Assembly (NCBI RefSeq): GCF_019130065.1
Contig: NZ_JAHSPG010000002.1
Location: 521,074 to 585,073 of the forward strand
Source: Pinibacter aurantiacus
GTDB taxonomy: Bacteria > Bacteroidota > Bacteroidia > Chitinophagales > Chitinophagaceae
Reading direction: 5' to 3'
Length of the DNA stretch: 64,000 bases
This document shows, one piece after another, positions 37,966-46,948 of the stretch (position 1 is its first letter; every line of letters starts with the position of its first letter). Under the pieces are notes generated by a model, which was given only the letters and a program-made list of their open reading frames with translations, did no database searches and had not been told where the DNA came from. The position numbers were made by a program, and so were the translations under genes.

Positions 37966-39423
37966 ATGAAAATATTAATCATAAACCCTCCGCACTTATC
38001 TATCGGTAGTAGAATGGCAAAGGAACATTTGCCACCACTCGGATTGCTTTCCATTGCTGGTCCTTTAATAGATGCTGGACACGAAGTAAAATTGCTGGAT
38101 GCAGACTACTATTTTTTGAAACACAGTCAGGTTGTGTCGCAAATAATAACATACAATCCCGACGCGATCATGCTGGGACATTCCGGGTCAACATCCGCAC
38201 AGCCCATCATTAACGATATTACAAATGCTGTAAAACTGATAAATCCGCGGATCAAAATAATTATTGGTGGTGTATTTCCAACTTATCACTGGAAAGAAAT
38301 TTTAGAACAGAATCCGCAGATCGACTACATCGTTTGTGGCGAGGGCGAAGAAATTACTTTGAATCTTATAACAGCATTGGCGCAGAAGAGCTGTTTGGAA
38401 AATATCAAAGGCCTTGCATTTAAACTAAATGGTGTTCCGGTAAAAACAGCACCGGCAGAAAATATTAAAAACCTCGATGCCTTTCGGGTCGCATGGGAAC
38501 TGATGGACGGATATAATTATACTTATTGGGGAAAACGAAAAGCTGTGGTGATACAATTTTCAAGAGGTTGTCCATATCCATGTACTTATTGCGGACAAAG
38601 TTTGTTTTGGAAAAAATGGCGACACCGCGATCCGCAGTTGCTGGCAGATGAAATTGAAATGCTCAACAAAAAGTACGGCATTGAAGTGATCAATTTCGCA
38701 GACGAAAATCCCTCCTCAAATCCAAAAGCCTGGCGGCAATTTCTGGAAGCTTTGATTGCAAAGAATTTGAAACTGATATTAGTTGGTTCGATCCGTGCAG
38801 ATAATATTGTACGCGATGCAGAGGTTCTTCACTTGTATAAACAGGCTGGCTTTGAAAGGTTTTTATTGGGCATTGAAAACTATGATGAAGTGGTGCTTGA
38901 AAGAATTAAGAAAGCGGGTACGGTGTCAAAAGACAAACAGGCCATTCAGCTTTTGCGTAAGCACGGCATACTATCTATGGCTACATATGTGGTTGGTTTT
39001 GGCGAAGAACGCACGAGGGATTTTTACAACAGCTTAAGGCAGTTGTTGTCCTACGATCCCGACCAGGTACAACTGCTTTACGTAACGCCACACAAATGGA
39101 CGCCTTACTTCGAAGATGTCAAAGACAAGGAAATCATTTTAACCGATCAAAGAAAATGGGATTACAAACACCAGGTGATCGCCACTAAATATTTACGGCC
39201 ATGGTTGGTTATTCTATACGTGAAGCTTATTGAAATAATTATGCAAACCAGGCCGAGCGCTTTAAAGAGACTATTCTTTCATAAAGAGGCCAGACTACGA
39301 AGCGCAATGCGTTGGTATACCCGGATTGGCAGAAGAGTATGGTTCTGGGAATTGTACCAGTTCTTCTTTGTAACAAAATTGACAAAAGAGAAAATCAAAA
39401 TGTCGGAGTTCTGGACTCAATAA
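37966..39423 (+). CDS. B12-binding radical SAM protein, BchE-like
   Basis: The 485-residue enzyme has an N-terminal cobalamin-binding domain (MKILIINPPHLSIGS; IMLGHSGSTSAQP; IIGGVFPTYHW) and a radical SAM core with Cys202-x3-Cys206-x2-Cys209 in RGCPYPCTYCGQ. The tail (LFFHKEARLRSAMRWYTRIG, then RRVWFWELYQ) recalls the BchE anaerobic cyclase group. That assignment is from memory and tentative. No other tetrapyrrole or pigment gene is nearby, so the substrate is open. Confidence 0.85.
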   Translation: MKILIINPPHLSIGSRMAKEHLPPLGLLSIAGPLIDAGHEVKLLDADYYFLKHSQVVSQIITYNPDAIMLGHSGSTSAQPIINDITNAVKLINPRIKIIIGGVFPTYHWKEILEQNPQIDYIVCGEGEEITLNLITALAQKSCLENIKGLAFKLNGVPVKTAPAENIKNLDAFRVAWELMDGYNYTYWGKRKAVVIQFSRGCPYPCTYCGQSLFWKKWRHRDPQLLADEIEMLNKKYGIEVINFADENPSSNPKAWRQFLEALIAKNLKLILVGSIRADNIVRDAEVLHLYKQAGFERFLLGIENYDEVVLERIKKAGTVSKDKQAIQLLRKHGILSMATYVVGFGEERTRDFYNSLRQLLSYDPDQVQLLYVTPHKWTPYFEDVKDKEIILTDQRKWDYKHQVIATKYLRPWLVILYVKLIEIIMQTRPSALKRLFFHKEARLRSAMRWYTRIGRRVWFWELYQFFFVTKLTKEKIKMSEFWTQ

Positions 39424-39450
39424 AAATTTTGCTTATCCCTTAAACCAAAA

Positions 39451-39485
39451 ACGGCCGGATCATTCCTGATCTGGCCGTAATTTAT
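39451..39485. terminator. Bidirectional terminator between convergent genes
   Basis: ACGGCCGGATCA-TTCC-TGATCTGGCCGT is a 12-bp stem (one G-T pair) between the radical SAM gene and pdxA, flanked by A and T tracts. Confidence 0.85.
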
Positions 39486-39519
39486 TTTGAACTTTGATTA
39501 TTCAGTTCTACTAACAACT

Positions 39520-40623
39520 TTACTCCAAGTCAATTCTCTCATCCACTGCATTCGCCAAAATGCTGGCAGTGATTTTCTTCAGTGGGTTTCTGTTTCTTTC
39601 CACATAACCTTTTCTTGCAGACGCAATATCAATACAGCTGAATATAGAAGCTACAAAAGACGTATAATCAGCTTTGTTTTTTCCTGCGATATCAAATGCG
39701 GTCCCGTGGTCAGGAGATGTGCGAACAACGTTCAAGCCTGCTGTAAAATTCACCCCTTCGCCAATGGCCAATGATTTAAATGGAATCAATCCCTGGTCGT
39801 GATACATGGCCAAAACGCCATCAAATCTTTCATGCATGCCTCTTGCGAAAAAGGCATCGGCACTGTATGCTCCAAACACCAAAGCATTGTTGTTTTGTCT
39901 GAAAGCCTGAATGGCCGGTTTAATGATTTTTTCTTCTTCATTACCAATCAAGCCTTCATCACCGGCATGTGGGTTGAGGCCAAGTACAGCGATGCGTGGT
40001 TTGTCGATGCCAAAATCTTTGATCAGGCTTTCGTGCATGATTGCAAGCTTGGAAAGAATTGCTTCCTGCGTAATGTGTTTTGCAATTTCAGCAACCGGCA
40101 CGTGCTCTGTAACCAAACCAACTTTAATATTTTCAGCCACCATGAACATCAAAACGTCTTTCGCGTTCATTGCGTCTTTCAAATAAGGCGTGTGTCCTGT
40201 ATAGTTAAAGCCTTCTGATTGTACATTTTTCTTGTGGATAGGAGCCGTTACCAGACCGTCGATATGACCGTCTCTCAAAGCTTCCACCGCTATTGTCAAC
40301 GATTTTACTGCATACTTGCCGCCGATTTCATTTAGTTGTCCGGGTGTAATAGCAACCTCTTCTTCCCAGCAGTTGAATATATTTACCTGCTTAGGACTGA
40401 TGCGTGTAAAGTCCTTAATGCTTTGGTAGTTGAAGTTTATATCCGCTAGTGACTTACGATAGAAGTTGATCGACTTGTTAGATGCAAATACAATAGGAGT
40501 ACATTGGTCAAGAAGGCGATTGTCTGATAAAGCCTTAATAATCAGCTCCAAACCAATGCCGTTTAAGTCTCCGCAAGAAATCCCGATAACCGGTTTGTGC
40601 TGCTCAGAAGAAGTTGTATGCAT
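39520..40623 (-). CDS. pdxA: 4-hydroxythreonine-4-phosphate dehydrogenase
   Basis: PdxA makes the aminoacetone phosphate intermediate of the DXP-dependent vitamin B6 route. The 367-residue protein has ISCGDLNGIGLELIIKAL, VTAPIHKKNVQ, FNYTGHTPYL, LGLNPHAGDEGLIG and MYHDQGLIPFKSLA, including the metal-binding histidines of these motifs. It is slightly longer than the E. coli enzyme (about 330). Confidence 0.97.
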   Translation of the reverse strand: MHTTSSEQHKPVIGISCGDLNGIGLELIIKALSDNRLLDQCTPIVFASNKSINFYRKSLADINFNYQSIKDFTRISPKQVNIFNCWEEEVAITPGQLNEIGGKYAVKSLTIAVEALRDGHIDGLVTAPIHKKNVQSEGFNYTGHTPYLKDAMNAKDVLMFMVAENIKVGLVTEHVPVAEIAKHITQEAILSKLAIMHESLIKDFGIDKPRIAVLGLNPHAGDEGLIGNEEEKIIKPAIQAFRQNNNALVFGAYSADAFFARGMHERFDGVLAMYHDQGLIPFKSLAIGEGVNFTAGLNVVRTSPDHGTAFDIAGKNKADYTSFVASIFSCIDIASARKGYVERNRNPLKKITASILANAVDERIDLE

Positions 40624-40657
40624 GCTGTAAAAACAATTTGAGGCTTAAAGGTAAGGA

Positions 40658-40835
40658 ATTAGTGGAGAGGGGAGAATTGAAAGTTGAAAATTGAAAGTTG
40701 AGAGTGGGCTGTGAAATTGTTAGTTTATAATTGTTTGTTGTTAGGGCGTGCGAGCCTGTAGGCGCCGTCCAAAATTCAGCTTCAGTTATTCAGTTACTCA
40801 GTTATTCAGTCATTGCTCTTAACTCTCCACTAAAG
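40658..40835. repeat. Mixed inverted repeats
   Basis: GAGAATTGAAAGTTGAAAAT units (about 40672-40706) and TTCAGTTATTCAGTTACTCA units (about 40781-40812) occur here, with a CTCTTAACTCTCCACTA arm at about 40816-40832 complementary to the first block. They lie between divergent pdxA and rsmA. Confidence 0.65.
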
Positions 40836-40840
40836 TTGCC

Positions 40841-40848
40841 TATTTTTG
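40841..40848 (+). promoter_or_regulatory. -7 element of rsmA, nearly leaderless
   Basis: TATTTTTG-CCCCAC-ATG: a perfect TAnnTTTG ending 6 nt before the rsmA ATG at 40855. Confidence 0.55.
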
Positions 40849-40854
40849 CCCCAC

Positions 40855-41610
40855 ATGTATACACTAAAAAAATCCCTGGGTCAGCATTTTTTGAAGGATG
40901 AAAATATCTGTAAAAAGATTGTGAATGCTTTGCAGGCACATCCGTATAAACAGTTGCTGGAAGTGGGCCCGGGCGGTGGGGCACTTACGAAATACCTGAT
41001 CGAAATTCCGGATATCACCTTTAAGGCGGTGGAATTAGATGACGAGAAGGTTGAGTTTTTGCATAAAACATATCCTGTTTTACGGGACAAGATCATTCAC
41101 AAAAGTTTCCTGGACGTTGACAAACCTTATGAGGGCAAGTTTACAATCGTAGGTAATTTTCCTTACAATATTTCTACGCAGATACTTTTTAAAGTGCTGG
41201 AATGGAAAGAGGACGTAGAAATTGTAGTCGGCATGTTTCAGAAAGAAGTGGCACAACGAGTAGCTGCACCTTCGGGCAATAAAGTGTACGGCGTGCTGAG
41301 TGTGCTGGTACAGGCTTTTTACAAGGTGGAGTATTTGTTTGATGTGCATCAAAATTGCTTTAACCCGCCTCCTAAAGTAATGAGCGGCGTTATTCGACTG
41401 GTGCCAAGAACAAACGTTCCCGAAATGAAAAGTGAAAAAGCATTTTTTAACCTCGTGAAAACTGCGTTTAACCAACGCCGCAAAACATTGCGTAACGCGG
41501 TAAAAGGGTTGTTTACACCAGAGGTTTTGAAAGACGAAATTTTTAATAAACGTGCCGAGCAACTGACGATTGAGGATTTTGCGAAGCTTACTTTTTTAAT
41601 GAACTACTAA
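40855..41610 (+). CDS. rsmA: 16S rRNA dimethyladenosine transferase (KsgA)
   Basis: KsgA dimethylates the two adjacent adenosines near the 3' end of 16S rRNA. The 251-residue protein has LKKSLGQHFLKDENI, the SAM motif LEVGPGGGALTKYL, and the catalytic VGNFPYNIS (the N-x-P-Y/F type). The usual C-terminal NQRRKTLRNAVKGLF is also present. The ATG at 40855 is chosen because the longer frame uses a TTG inside the -7 element. Confidence 0.97.
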   Translation: MYTLKKSLGQHFLKDENICKKIVNALQAHPYKQLLEVGPGGGALTKYLIEIPDITFKAVELDDEKVEFLHKTYPVLRDKIIHKSFLDVDKPYEGKFTIVGNFPYNISTQILFKVLEWKEDVEIVVGMFQKEVAQRVAAPSGNKVYGVLSVLVQAFYKVEYLFDVHQNCFNPPPKVMSGVIRLVPRTNVPEMKSEKAFFNLVKTAFNQRRKTLRNAVKGLFTPEVLKDEIFNKRAEQLTIEDFAKLTFLMNY

Positions 41611-41611
41611 C

Positions 41612-41706
41612 AGTTAAAAATAAAAAGTCAAAAGTAAAAAGTCAAAAAGCTTGAATCGCAAACAGTTTTTTGACTTTTGATTTTTTTAATTTTGACTTTT
41701 AACTTA
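41612..41706. repeat. Inverted AAAAGTCAAAAGT repeat
   Basis: AGTTAAAAATAAAAAGTCAA units (41612-41651) pair with TTGACTTTTGATTTTTTTAA units (about 41671-41705). Confidence 0.75.
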
Positions 41707-41711
41707 CTACA

Positions 41712-42632
41712 ATGAAGGCCCTTATAACTGCCAAAGTACACGACTACCTGAAAGAAAGACTTACAGAGCAAGGATATGAAGTAATTTATGCTCCGCAAAT
41801 AACTTACGATGAGCTAAAGGATGCCATTGCGGATGTGGATGGTTTAATTGTCACTACTCGTTTAAGAATTGATAAAAACATACTAGATGCTGCTCCAAAA
41901 CTCAAATGGATTGGGCGATTAGGCAGCGGCATGGAGCTGATTGATGTTGCTTATGCGCAAACTAAAGGCATACAGTGCGAAAGCAGCCCGGAAGGGAACA
42001 GAAACGCTGTAGGCGAGCATGCGCTGGGCCTTTTGCTGAACATGATGAACAAAATTTCCATCAGCCAGCAGGAGGTGAGAGAAGGGAAATGGATCCGTGA
42101 TGCCAATCGCGGTACTGAGCTTACGGGAAGAACGGTTGGTTTAATTGGGTTTGGAAATACGGGACAGGCATTTGCCAAAGTGCTGTCTTCTTTTGATGTT
42201 ACCGTTCTTGCTTATGATAAATACAAATATGGTTTTGCCAAAGGCAATATTCACGAAGCAAACCTTGAACAGATCGGCAGGTATGCAGATGTAGTGAGTT
42301 TCCACGTACCGCTAACGGAAGAAACGCGTCACATGGCGAATGATGATTTCTTCAACAGCCTTCAGCAGAAACCATATTTCCTCAATTGCAGCCGTGGTAA
42401 AGTGCATGACACAGCCGCTGTTGTCAATGCTTTGAAAAATGGTAAAATAACTGCAGCAGCGTTGGATGTTCTGGAAAATGAAAAGCTTGATACCTATACA
42501 CCTGAGCAGAAAGAACAACTTGATTGGTTACTCGCGCAGCACAACGTAATCATCACGCCACACATCGCGGGCTACAGCCATGAAGCGTTTTATAAAATGG
42601 CGAAGGTGGTGCTGGATAAGCTGGGAGTGTAA
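41712..42632 (+). CDS. D-isomer-specific 2-hydroxyacid dehydrogenase
   Basis: The 306-residue NAD-dependent oxidoreductase has the Rossmann motif [13 protein letters not shown], the catalytic Arg region [12 protein letters not shown], the [10 protein letters not shown] loop, and the His in [16 protein letters not shown]. It is shorter than SerA (no ACT domain), and the substrate (phosphoglycerate, glyoxylate or another) cannot be read from sequence alone. No serC or serB is adjacent. Confidence 0.9.
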   Translation: MKALITAKVHDYLKERLTEQGYEVIYAPQITYDELKDAIADVDGLIVTTRLRIDKNILDAAPKLKWIGRLGSGMELIDVAYAQTKGIQCESSPEGNRNAVGEHALGLLLNMMNKISISQQEVREGKWIRDANRGTELTGRTVGLIGFGNTGQAFAKVLSSFDVTVLAYDKYKYGFAKGNIHEANLEQIGRYADVVSFHVPLTEETRHMANDDFFNSLQQKPYFLNCSRGKVHDTAAVVNALKNGKITAAALDVLENEKLDTYTPEQKEQLDWLLAQHNVIITPHIAGYSHEAFYKMAKVVLDKLGV

Positions 42633-42770
42633 TTAATAATTAATAAAGAATAATTAATAAGGCGGCATTCAATACTGAATGCCGCCTTTGCTTTGTTTCA
42701 GAAAACTTAGTTTGCCGCAAACAATTTCGCCGCCACTCTATTAATTATTCTTTATTAATTATTAATTATA
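42631..42770. repeat. AATTAATAATTA inverted repeat around a terminator
   Basis: AATTAATAATTAATAAAGAA units (about 42632-42660) and their complement (about 42739-42768) enclose the terminator at 42661-42689. Confidence 0.8.
42661..42689 (+). terminator. Rho-independent terminator
   Basis: GGCGGCATTCA-ATAC-TGAATGCCGCC, a perfect 11-bp stem followed by TTTG, sits between the convergent dehydrogenase and GroES-like genes. Confidence 0.85.
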
Positions 42771-43137
42771 GCTCTTCCTCTCTCTCCAGCAACAAAATAG
42801 CACCCTGCGGCACTATATAGTATTTATCGCCCTCGTAGATTACTTCTGTGGCGCCACTTAAAAGGAAGATAGCGAGGTCGCCTTCCTTGGCTTGTAATGG
42901 AATGTATTTCACTTTATCATCATCCTGTTTCCATGGCTCATCTTCTGTTGGAACCGGAATCGCATAACCGGGGCCGGTTTTGATGATATAACCTTGTTGT
43001 ACTTTTTCTTTCTCTTGTATGCCCGGTGGTAAGTACAAGCCGCTTTCCGTACGTTCATTGGGCTTGGTTAAACGAATCAATACACGGTCTCCTATTACGA
43101 TCAGCTTCTTTATTTTATTGTCGTTTGTGATATGCAT
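42766..43137 (-). CDS. GroES-like co-chaperone paralogue without GroEL
   Basis: The 123-residue protein has the Cpn10 fold start (IVIGDRVLIRLTKPNERTESGL, then YLPPGIQEKEKVQQGYII) and end (DKYYIVPQGAILLLEREEEL). Relative to GroES (about 95 residues) it has an insert around residues 60-80 (PTEDEPWKQDDDKVKYIPLQ). The mobile loop region is TKPNERTESGLYLP, lacking the usual IVL tip. No groEL adjoins it, so it is probably a divergent paralogue of unknown client. A TAACTTTG element lies 19 nt upstream. Confidence 0.85.
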   Translation of the reverse strand: MHITNDNKIKKLIVIGDRVLIRLTKPNERTESGLYLPPGIQEKEKVQQGYIIKTGPGYAIPVPTEDEPWKQDDDKVKYIPLQAKEGDLAIFLLSGATEVIYEGDKYYIVPQGAILLLEREEEL

Positions 43138-43156
43138 TGTGGCATTAGATTTTAAA

Positions 43157-43164
43157 CAAAGTTA
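43157..43164 (-). promoter_or_regulatory. -7 element of the GroES-like gene
   Basis: TAACTTTG on the minus strand matches TAnnTTTG exactly, 19 nt before the ATG at 43137. Confidence 0.5.
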
Positions 43165-43176
43165 GTGGTTAACGCA

Positions 43177-43310
43177 AAACGCCATGGTTCGTGTCTTCAC
43201 GAACCATTCAACAATCTCGCTGTTTGCGGTTCGTGAAGACACGAACCGCGGCAACTGACCTGAACTTGGCTTTTAGCGTTAAGCATTGAGCGTTAGGCGT
43301 TAGAGCCCGT
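43177..43310. repeat. Paired REP-like hairpins and GCGTTAGGCGTTAG units
   Basis: GGTTCGTG-TCTT-CACGAACC (about 43187-43206) and GCGGTTCGTG-AAGA-CACGAACCGC (about 43226-43249) are each perfect hairpins and are inverted copies of one another. After them come GCGTTAAGCATTGAGCGTTA units (about 43277-43302), which recur beyond the response regulator. Confidence 0.8.
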
Positions 43311-43340
43311 CTCCTTTAACAAAAAATTACACGCCCCTCT

Positions 43341-43370
43341 TTTGACCCTTGACAAAATAGGTTAACTTTA
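43341..43370 (+). promoter_or_regulatory. Candidate promoter of the response regulator
   Basis: TTTG at 43341-43344, 18-nt spacer, TAACTTTA at 43363-43370 (one mismatch to TAnnTTTG), 23 nt before the ATG. Confidence 0.45.
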
Positions 43371-43393
43371 TTTTCTACTAAACAAGTATAATC

Positions 43394-44092
43394 ATGGAAG
43401 ATAAGAAAGCAACAATATTATTGTGCGAAGATGATCAGAACCTTGGGTTGGTCTTGAAAAATTACCTTGAGCTAAACGATTATGATGTAGTATTGGAAAG
43501 AGATGGCCGCCTTGGTCTCGCAGCTTTTCAACGCCAAAAATTTGACCTCTGCCTTCTGGACGTTATGATGCCACACATGGACGGCTTTACACTTGCAGAA
43601 GCTATCCGCGACGTAGATCCTGAAATTCCTTTGTTCTTCTTAAGTGCAAAGACCATGAAGGAAGATATTATTCAGGGGTACAAACTTGGTGCAGATGATT
43701 ATATCACTAAACCGTTCGACAGCGAAGTTTTATTGCTAAAAATAAAAGCGATCTTAAAACGCAACGAAGACCTGAACAAAGAGCAGGAGAATAAAGAATA
43801 CAATTTGGGCTCTTACCATTTCAATCCCAAACTGCGTGAACTGAGCCATGGTGGCAAAACACAAACGCTTTCTCCTAAGGAAAATGAATTGTTGAAAATG
43901 CTTGCAGAGCACTTGAATGATCTACTTCCAAGAGACCAGGCATTGAAGAAAATATGGGGCAGCGATACTTATTTCAATGGTAGAAGTATGGATGTGTACA
44001 TTGCAAAATTGCGCAAGTACTTAAAGGACGATGAAAAAATTGAAATCGTAAACATCCACGGAAATGGCTTCCGTCTTGTTGTGCAGGAATAA
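43394..44092 (+). CDS. OmpR/PhoB-type response regulator, orphan
   Basis: The 232-residue protein has a receiver domain with phospho-acceptor Asp56 in LCLLDVMMPHMDG, acidic pocket CEDD, and the switch residues FFLSAKT and ITKPFD. A C-terminal winged helix follows (YLGSYHFNPKLRELSHGGKT-like, then SMDVYIAKLRKYL). It resembles the RprY-like regulators of Bacteroidota. No histidine kinase gene is adjacent, so its partner must be encoded elsewhere. Confidence 0.93.
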   Translation: MEDKKATILLCEDDQNLGLVLKNYLELNDYDVVLERDGRLGLAAFQRQKFDLCLLDVMMPHMDGFTLAEAIRDVDPEIPLFFLSAKTMKEDIIQGYKLGADDYITKPFDSEVLLLKIKAILKRNEDLNKEQENKEYNLGSYHFNPKLRELSHGGKTQTLSPKENELLKMLAEHLNDLLPRDQALKKIWGSDTYFNGRSMDVYIAKLRKYLKDDEKIEIVNIHGNGFRLVVQE

Positions 44093-44115
44093 TTGTTTGA
44101 ATGAATGATAAAATG

Positions 44116-44148
44116 AAAAGACAGAGTTTTTGCTCTGTCTTTTTTTAT
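44116..44148 (+). terminator. Terminator of the response regulator gene
   Basis: AGACAGAG-TTTTTG-CTCTGTCT followed by seven T residues. Confidence 0.9.
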
Positions 44149-44150
44149 TT

Positions 44151-44242
44151 TGCTCAACGCTTAACGCAGCTCCAGTAGCTCGTAGTTCTTGCGTTAGGCG
44201 TTAGGCATTGAGCATTAAGCTTTACACGTTAGGCGTTAAGCG
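44151..44242. repeat. GCGTTAGGCGTTAAG repeat reaching into a coding sequence
   Basis: CAACGCTTAACGC (about 44154-44166) faces GCGTTAGGCGTTAGGCATTG and ACGTTAGGCGTTAAGCGTT (about 44192-44242). The last part is inside the 3' end of the glycosidase gene, so its final residues (about VERLTPNV) are read from the repeat. Confidence 0.75.
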
Positions 44243-46948
44243 TTCCACATTCACCTCCGCCTCTTCAAACAAACTCAGCGGAACTGCTTCTTCAGCCGTT
44301 TTTTTGTGCGTTAAACTATTAATCAAATCTGCAATTAAAGCCGTCCAGCCTGTTTGGTGATTGGCACCAAGCCCAGTGCCGGTATCGCCGTGGAAATATT
44401 CGTAGAATAATACCAGGTTCTCGTTGCCCTTTTGCTTGTAGAACCAGTTGTAGTCTCCATTATAACGTCGCTCATTATCCTCGTTTTTTTCAAACAAACT
44501 GATAACACGTTGTGTCAACTCGTCGGCCACTTCTTCCAGGTTTAATTTCTTGCCACTGCCGGTCGGATATTCTACCATCACGCTCTCGCCATAAAACTTC
44601 CCGTATTTTCTGATGGACTGAATGATGAGGTAATTGATCGGCATCCACACCGGCCCGCGCCAGTTACTGTTGCCGCCAAAAATATCAGAAGTACTGTCTC
44701 CCGGATCGTATTGAATGGTATGATCAATTCCCCCAAGCGTTATGCTGTAAGGATTTGCTTCATGATATTTCGATAAAGCTCTTATGCCGCCGGGTGAAAG
44801 AAAATGATCTTCATTCAACATTTTCTCCAGCAGGTAAGTAAGTTTTTCGCGGGGAACAAGAGATAGCAAGATCTTCTCCCTATCGCCACGCTCTTCGTTT
44901 GGCCAGAAACGATTATTCTTTTTTCTGTAGCCTTCAAACCACGAAATACGTTTCGTAAAGTCTTTCAGTTTATCGAGCATATTTCTCTCAATAATTGACA
45001 CTGCAAACAAGGATGTAAGACCAACAATGGACTGTATACGCAAAGGCATTGGTGCCTCACCCGGGAGGTTGAGAATGTCGTAGAAGAACTTGTCTTCCAT
45101 ATTCCACATCGTATGTTCGTTGAGCGCTTCGGCGATCAAAACAAAGTGTTCAAAAAACTTGGTTCCGGCGTCTTCAAAGCCAATATCATCCATCGCAATT
45201 TCAAGCGCAATATCCATCATGTTCAACGCATACATTCCCATCCAGCCGGTACAATCAGCCTGTTCCAGTTTCATTTCCGGTGTGAAGTAATGGCTGCGAT
45301 TGAATACCCCGATATTATCCAGACCAAGGAAGCCTCCTTCAAAAATGTTGTTTCCCCGAACATCTTTACGGTTGATCCACCAGGTGAAATTGATGATCAG
45401 TTTTTGGAAAATTCTTTTCAGGAAAACAATATCGCCTTTGCCGGTTTTTTCTTTTTCTATTCTGTACACCTGCATCGCTGCCCATGCATGCACGGGAGGA
45501 TTCACATCGCTGAAGTTCCACTCGTAGGAAGGAATTTGACCATCCGGCTTCATGTACCACTCACGCATAATGAGCAGCAGTTGATGTTTCGCAAAATTGG
45601 CATCAACAAGCGCCATGGGTATACAATGAAAAGCCAGATCCCATGCGGCATACCACGGATACTCCCATTTATCTGGCATGGCAATGATATCCTGGTTTTT
45701 TACATGTTGCCACAAGTGGTTGCGGCCCTGGTTTCTGTTTGGGTGAATAGGAGAAAGTCCATCAGGAACTGTTAACCATTTTTCTACATCGTAACGATAA
45801 TACTGTTTGCTCCAAAGCAGTCCCGCCAATGCCTGGCGCTGCACCTGGAAAAGATCTGACCGTGGGTCACTTTTCAATATCGAGCGATAAAAAATATCCG
45901 CTTCTTCTTTTCTCGTTTTAAAAATATTTTCTGCGCCATGGCCGAAAGGTGTATCCAGCGCCGATTTCGAGAGCCGGCAATAAATTGTCTTTGTTTCGCC
46001 GGCAGGCACATGTAGTTTGTACACCGGTGCAAATTTTGTCCCCGATTTCTTTTTATGTAAGGCGTCAACATTTTCTCCATTGACGATGGCCCGATGAAAT
46101 GCATCCTTCACAAAAGGGGTTTCATTTGGCAAATGCATGACCTTTTCTTTGTTGGTCTCATTTTCTGTAAAGAAACAAGTATCTGCAGGCTGAAAATAGA
46201 AATAGTATTTGCCCAGGCGCTCGTGCTCTGCTACAACGGAATGCTTATTGTTGTACGTGATGGAGGGCTTTTTTTCATCTCCTCCCTCGCCCCATCTGTT
46301 GTGGAACCATAACGTGGGAAGCACTGTTATTTCTGCTTCTTTGTGATAACGGTTTTTAACATCAATCTTTATAAAAATATCCTGAGGCCCTTGCTTGGCA
46401 TAAGTAATGTACACGTCATAGTATTCATTGTTATTGAATATGCCGGTGTCAAGCAGCTCGTACTCAGTTTCCGCTTTGCTTCGTTTGCGGTTCTTCGCTA
46501 AAAGTTTGTTGTATGGATATTCCTGCTGAGGATATTTGTACAGGAACTGCATGTAATAATGCGTAGGCACATTGTCAAGGTAGTAGTATAGTTCTTTTAC
46601 ATCTTCTCCATGATTGCCTTCGCTGTTGGTAAGTCCGAATAAGCGTTCTTTAAGTATGGGATCTTTGCCGTTCCAAAGTGCAATGGCAAAGCATAGATTT
46701 TGAAAGTAGTCAGAAATTCCTGCTAGCCCATCTTCACCCCATTTATACACCCGGCAGGCTGCGTGGTCATGCGGAAAATAATTCCAGGCATCTCCGTATA
46801 AACTGTAATCCTCTCTTACTGTACCCCATTGGCGCTCGCTTAAGTAAGGTCCCCATTGTTCTAACGGCACAGGTTTCTTCGCGTTTACTGTTAGTCGCTG
46901 ATGTTCTGCTGTCATGATTTTTCTATTTAAACTTGGCTCATTCGTCAC
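44222..46948 (-). CDS. GH63-like (MGH1-type) glycoside hydrolase
   Basis: This large 908-residue soluble protein lacks a signal peptide. The N-terminal region WGPYLSERQWGTVREDYS is typical of the bacterial glucosidase group related to GH63. The catalytic (alpha/alpha)6-barrel follows, with the regions WAAMQVYRIEKEK, FEGGFLGLDNIGVFNRS, GGNSNWRGPVWMPINYL and HGDTGTGLGANHQTGWT. Substrate is uncertain, perhaps mannosylglycerate-type or alpha-glucosides. A downstream alternative start is at 46915 (MTAEHQRLTVN). The gene is a lone unit. Confidence 0.9.
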   Translation of the reverse strand: MTNEPSLNRKIMTAEHQRLTVNAKKPVPLEQWGPYLSERQWGTVREDYSLYGDAWNYFPHDHAACRVYKWGEDGLAGISDYFQNLCFAIALWNGKDPILKERLFGLTNSEGNHGEDVKELYYYLDNVPTHYYMQFLYKYPQQEYPYNKLLAKNRKRSKAETEYELLDTGIFNNNEYYDVYITYAKQGPQDIFIKIDVKNRYHKEAEITVLPTLWFHNRWGEGGDEKKPSITYNNKHSVVAEHERLGKYYFYFQPADTCFFTENETNKEKVMHLPNETPFVKDAFHRAIVNGENVDALHKKKSGTKFAPVYKLHVPAGETKTIYCRLSKSALDTPFGHGAENIFKTRKEEADIFYRSILKSDPRSDLFQVQRQALAGLLWSKQYYRYDVEKWLTVPDGLSPIHPNRNQGRNHLWQHVKNQDIIAMPDKWEYPWYAAWDLAFHCIPMALVDANFAKHQLLLIMREWYMKPDGQIPSYEWNFSDVNPPVHAWAAMQVYRIEKEKTGKGDIVFLKRIFQKLIINFTWWINRKDVRGNNIFEGGFLGLDNIGVFNRSHYFTPEMKLEQADCTGWMGMYALNMMDIALEIAMDDIGFEDAGTKFFEHFVLIAEALNEHTMWNMEDKFFYDILNLPGEAPMPLRIQSIVGLTSLFAVSIIERNMLDKLKDFTKRISWFEGYRKKNNRFWPNEERGDREKILLSLVPREKLTYLLEKMLNEDHFLSPGGIRALSKYHEANPYSITLGGIDHTIQYDPGDSTSDIFGGNSNWRGPVWMPINYLIIQSIRKYGKFYGESVMVEYPTGSGKKLNLEEVADELTQRVISLFEKNEDNERRYNGDYNWFYKQKGNENLVLFYEYFHGDTGTGLGANHQTGWTALIADLINSLTHKKTAEEAVPLSLFEEAEVNVERLTPNV

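Noticed and set aside
44222..46948. A polysaccharide-utilisation locus around the glycosidase
   Set aside because: No SusC/SusD pair or carbohydrate regulator is adjacent.
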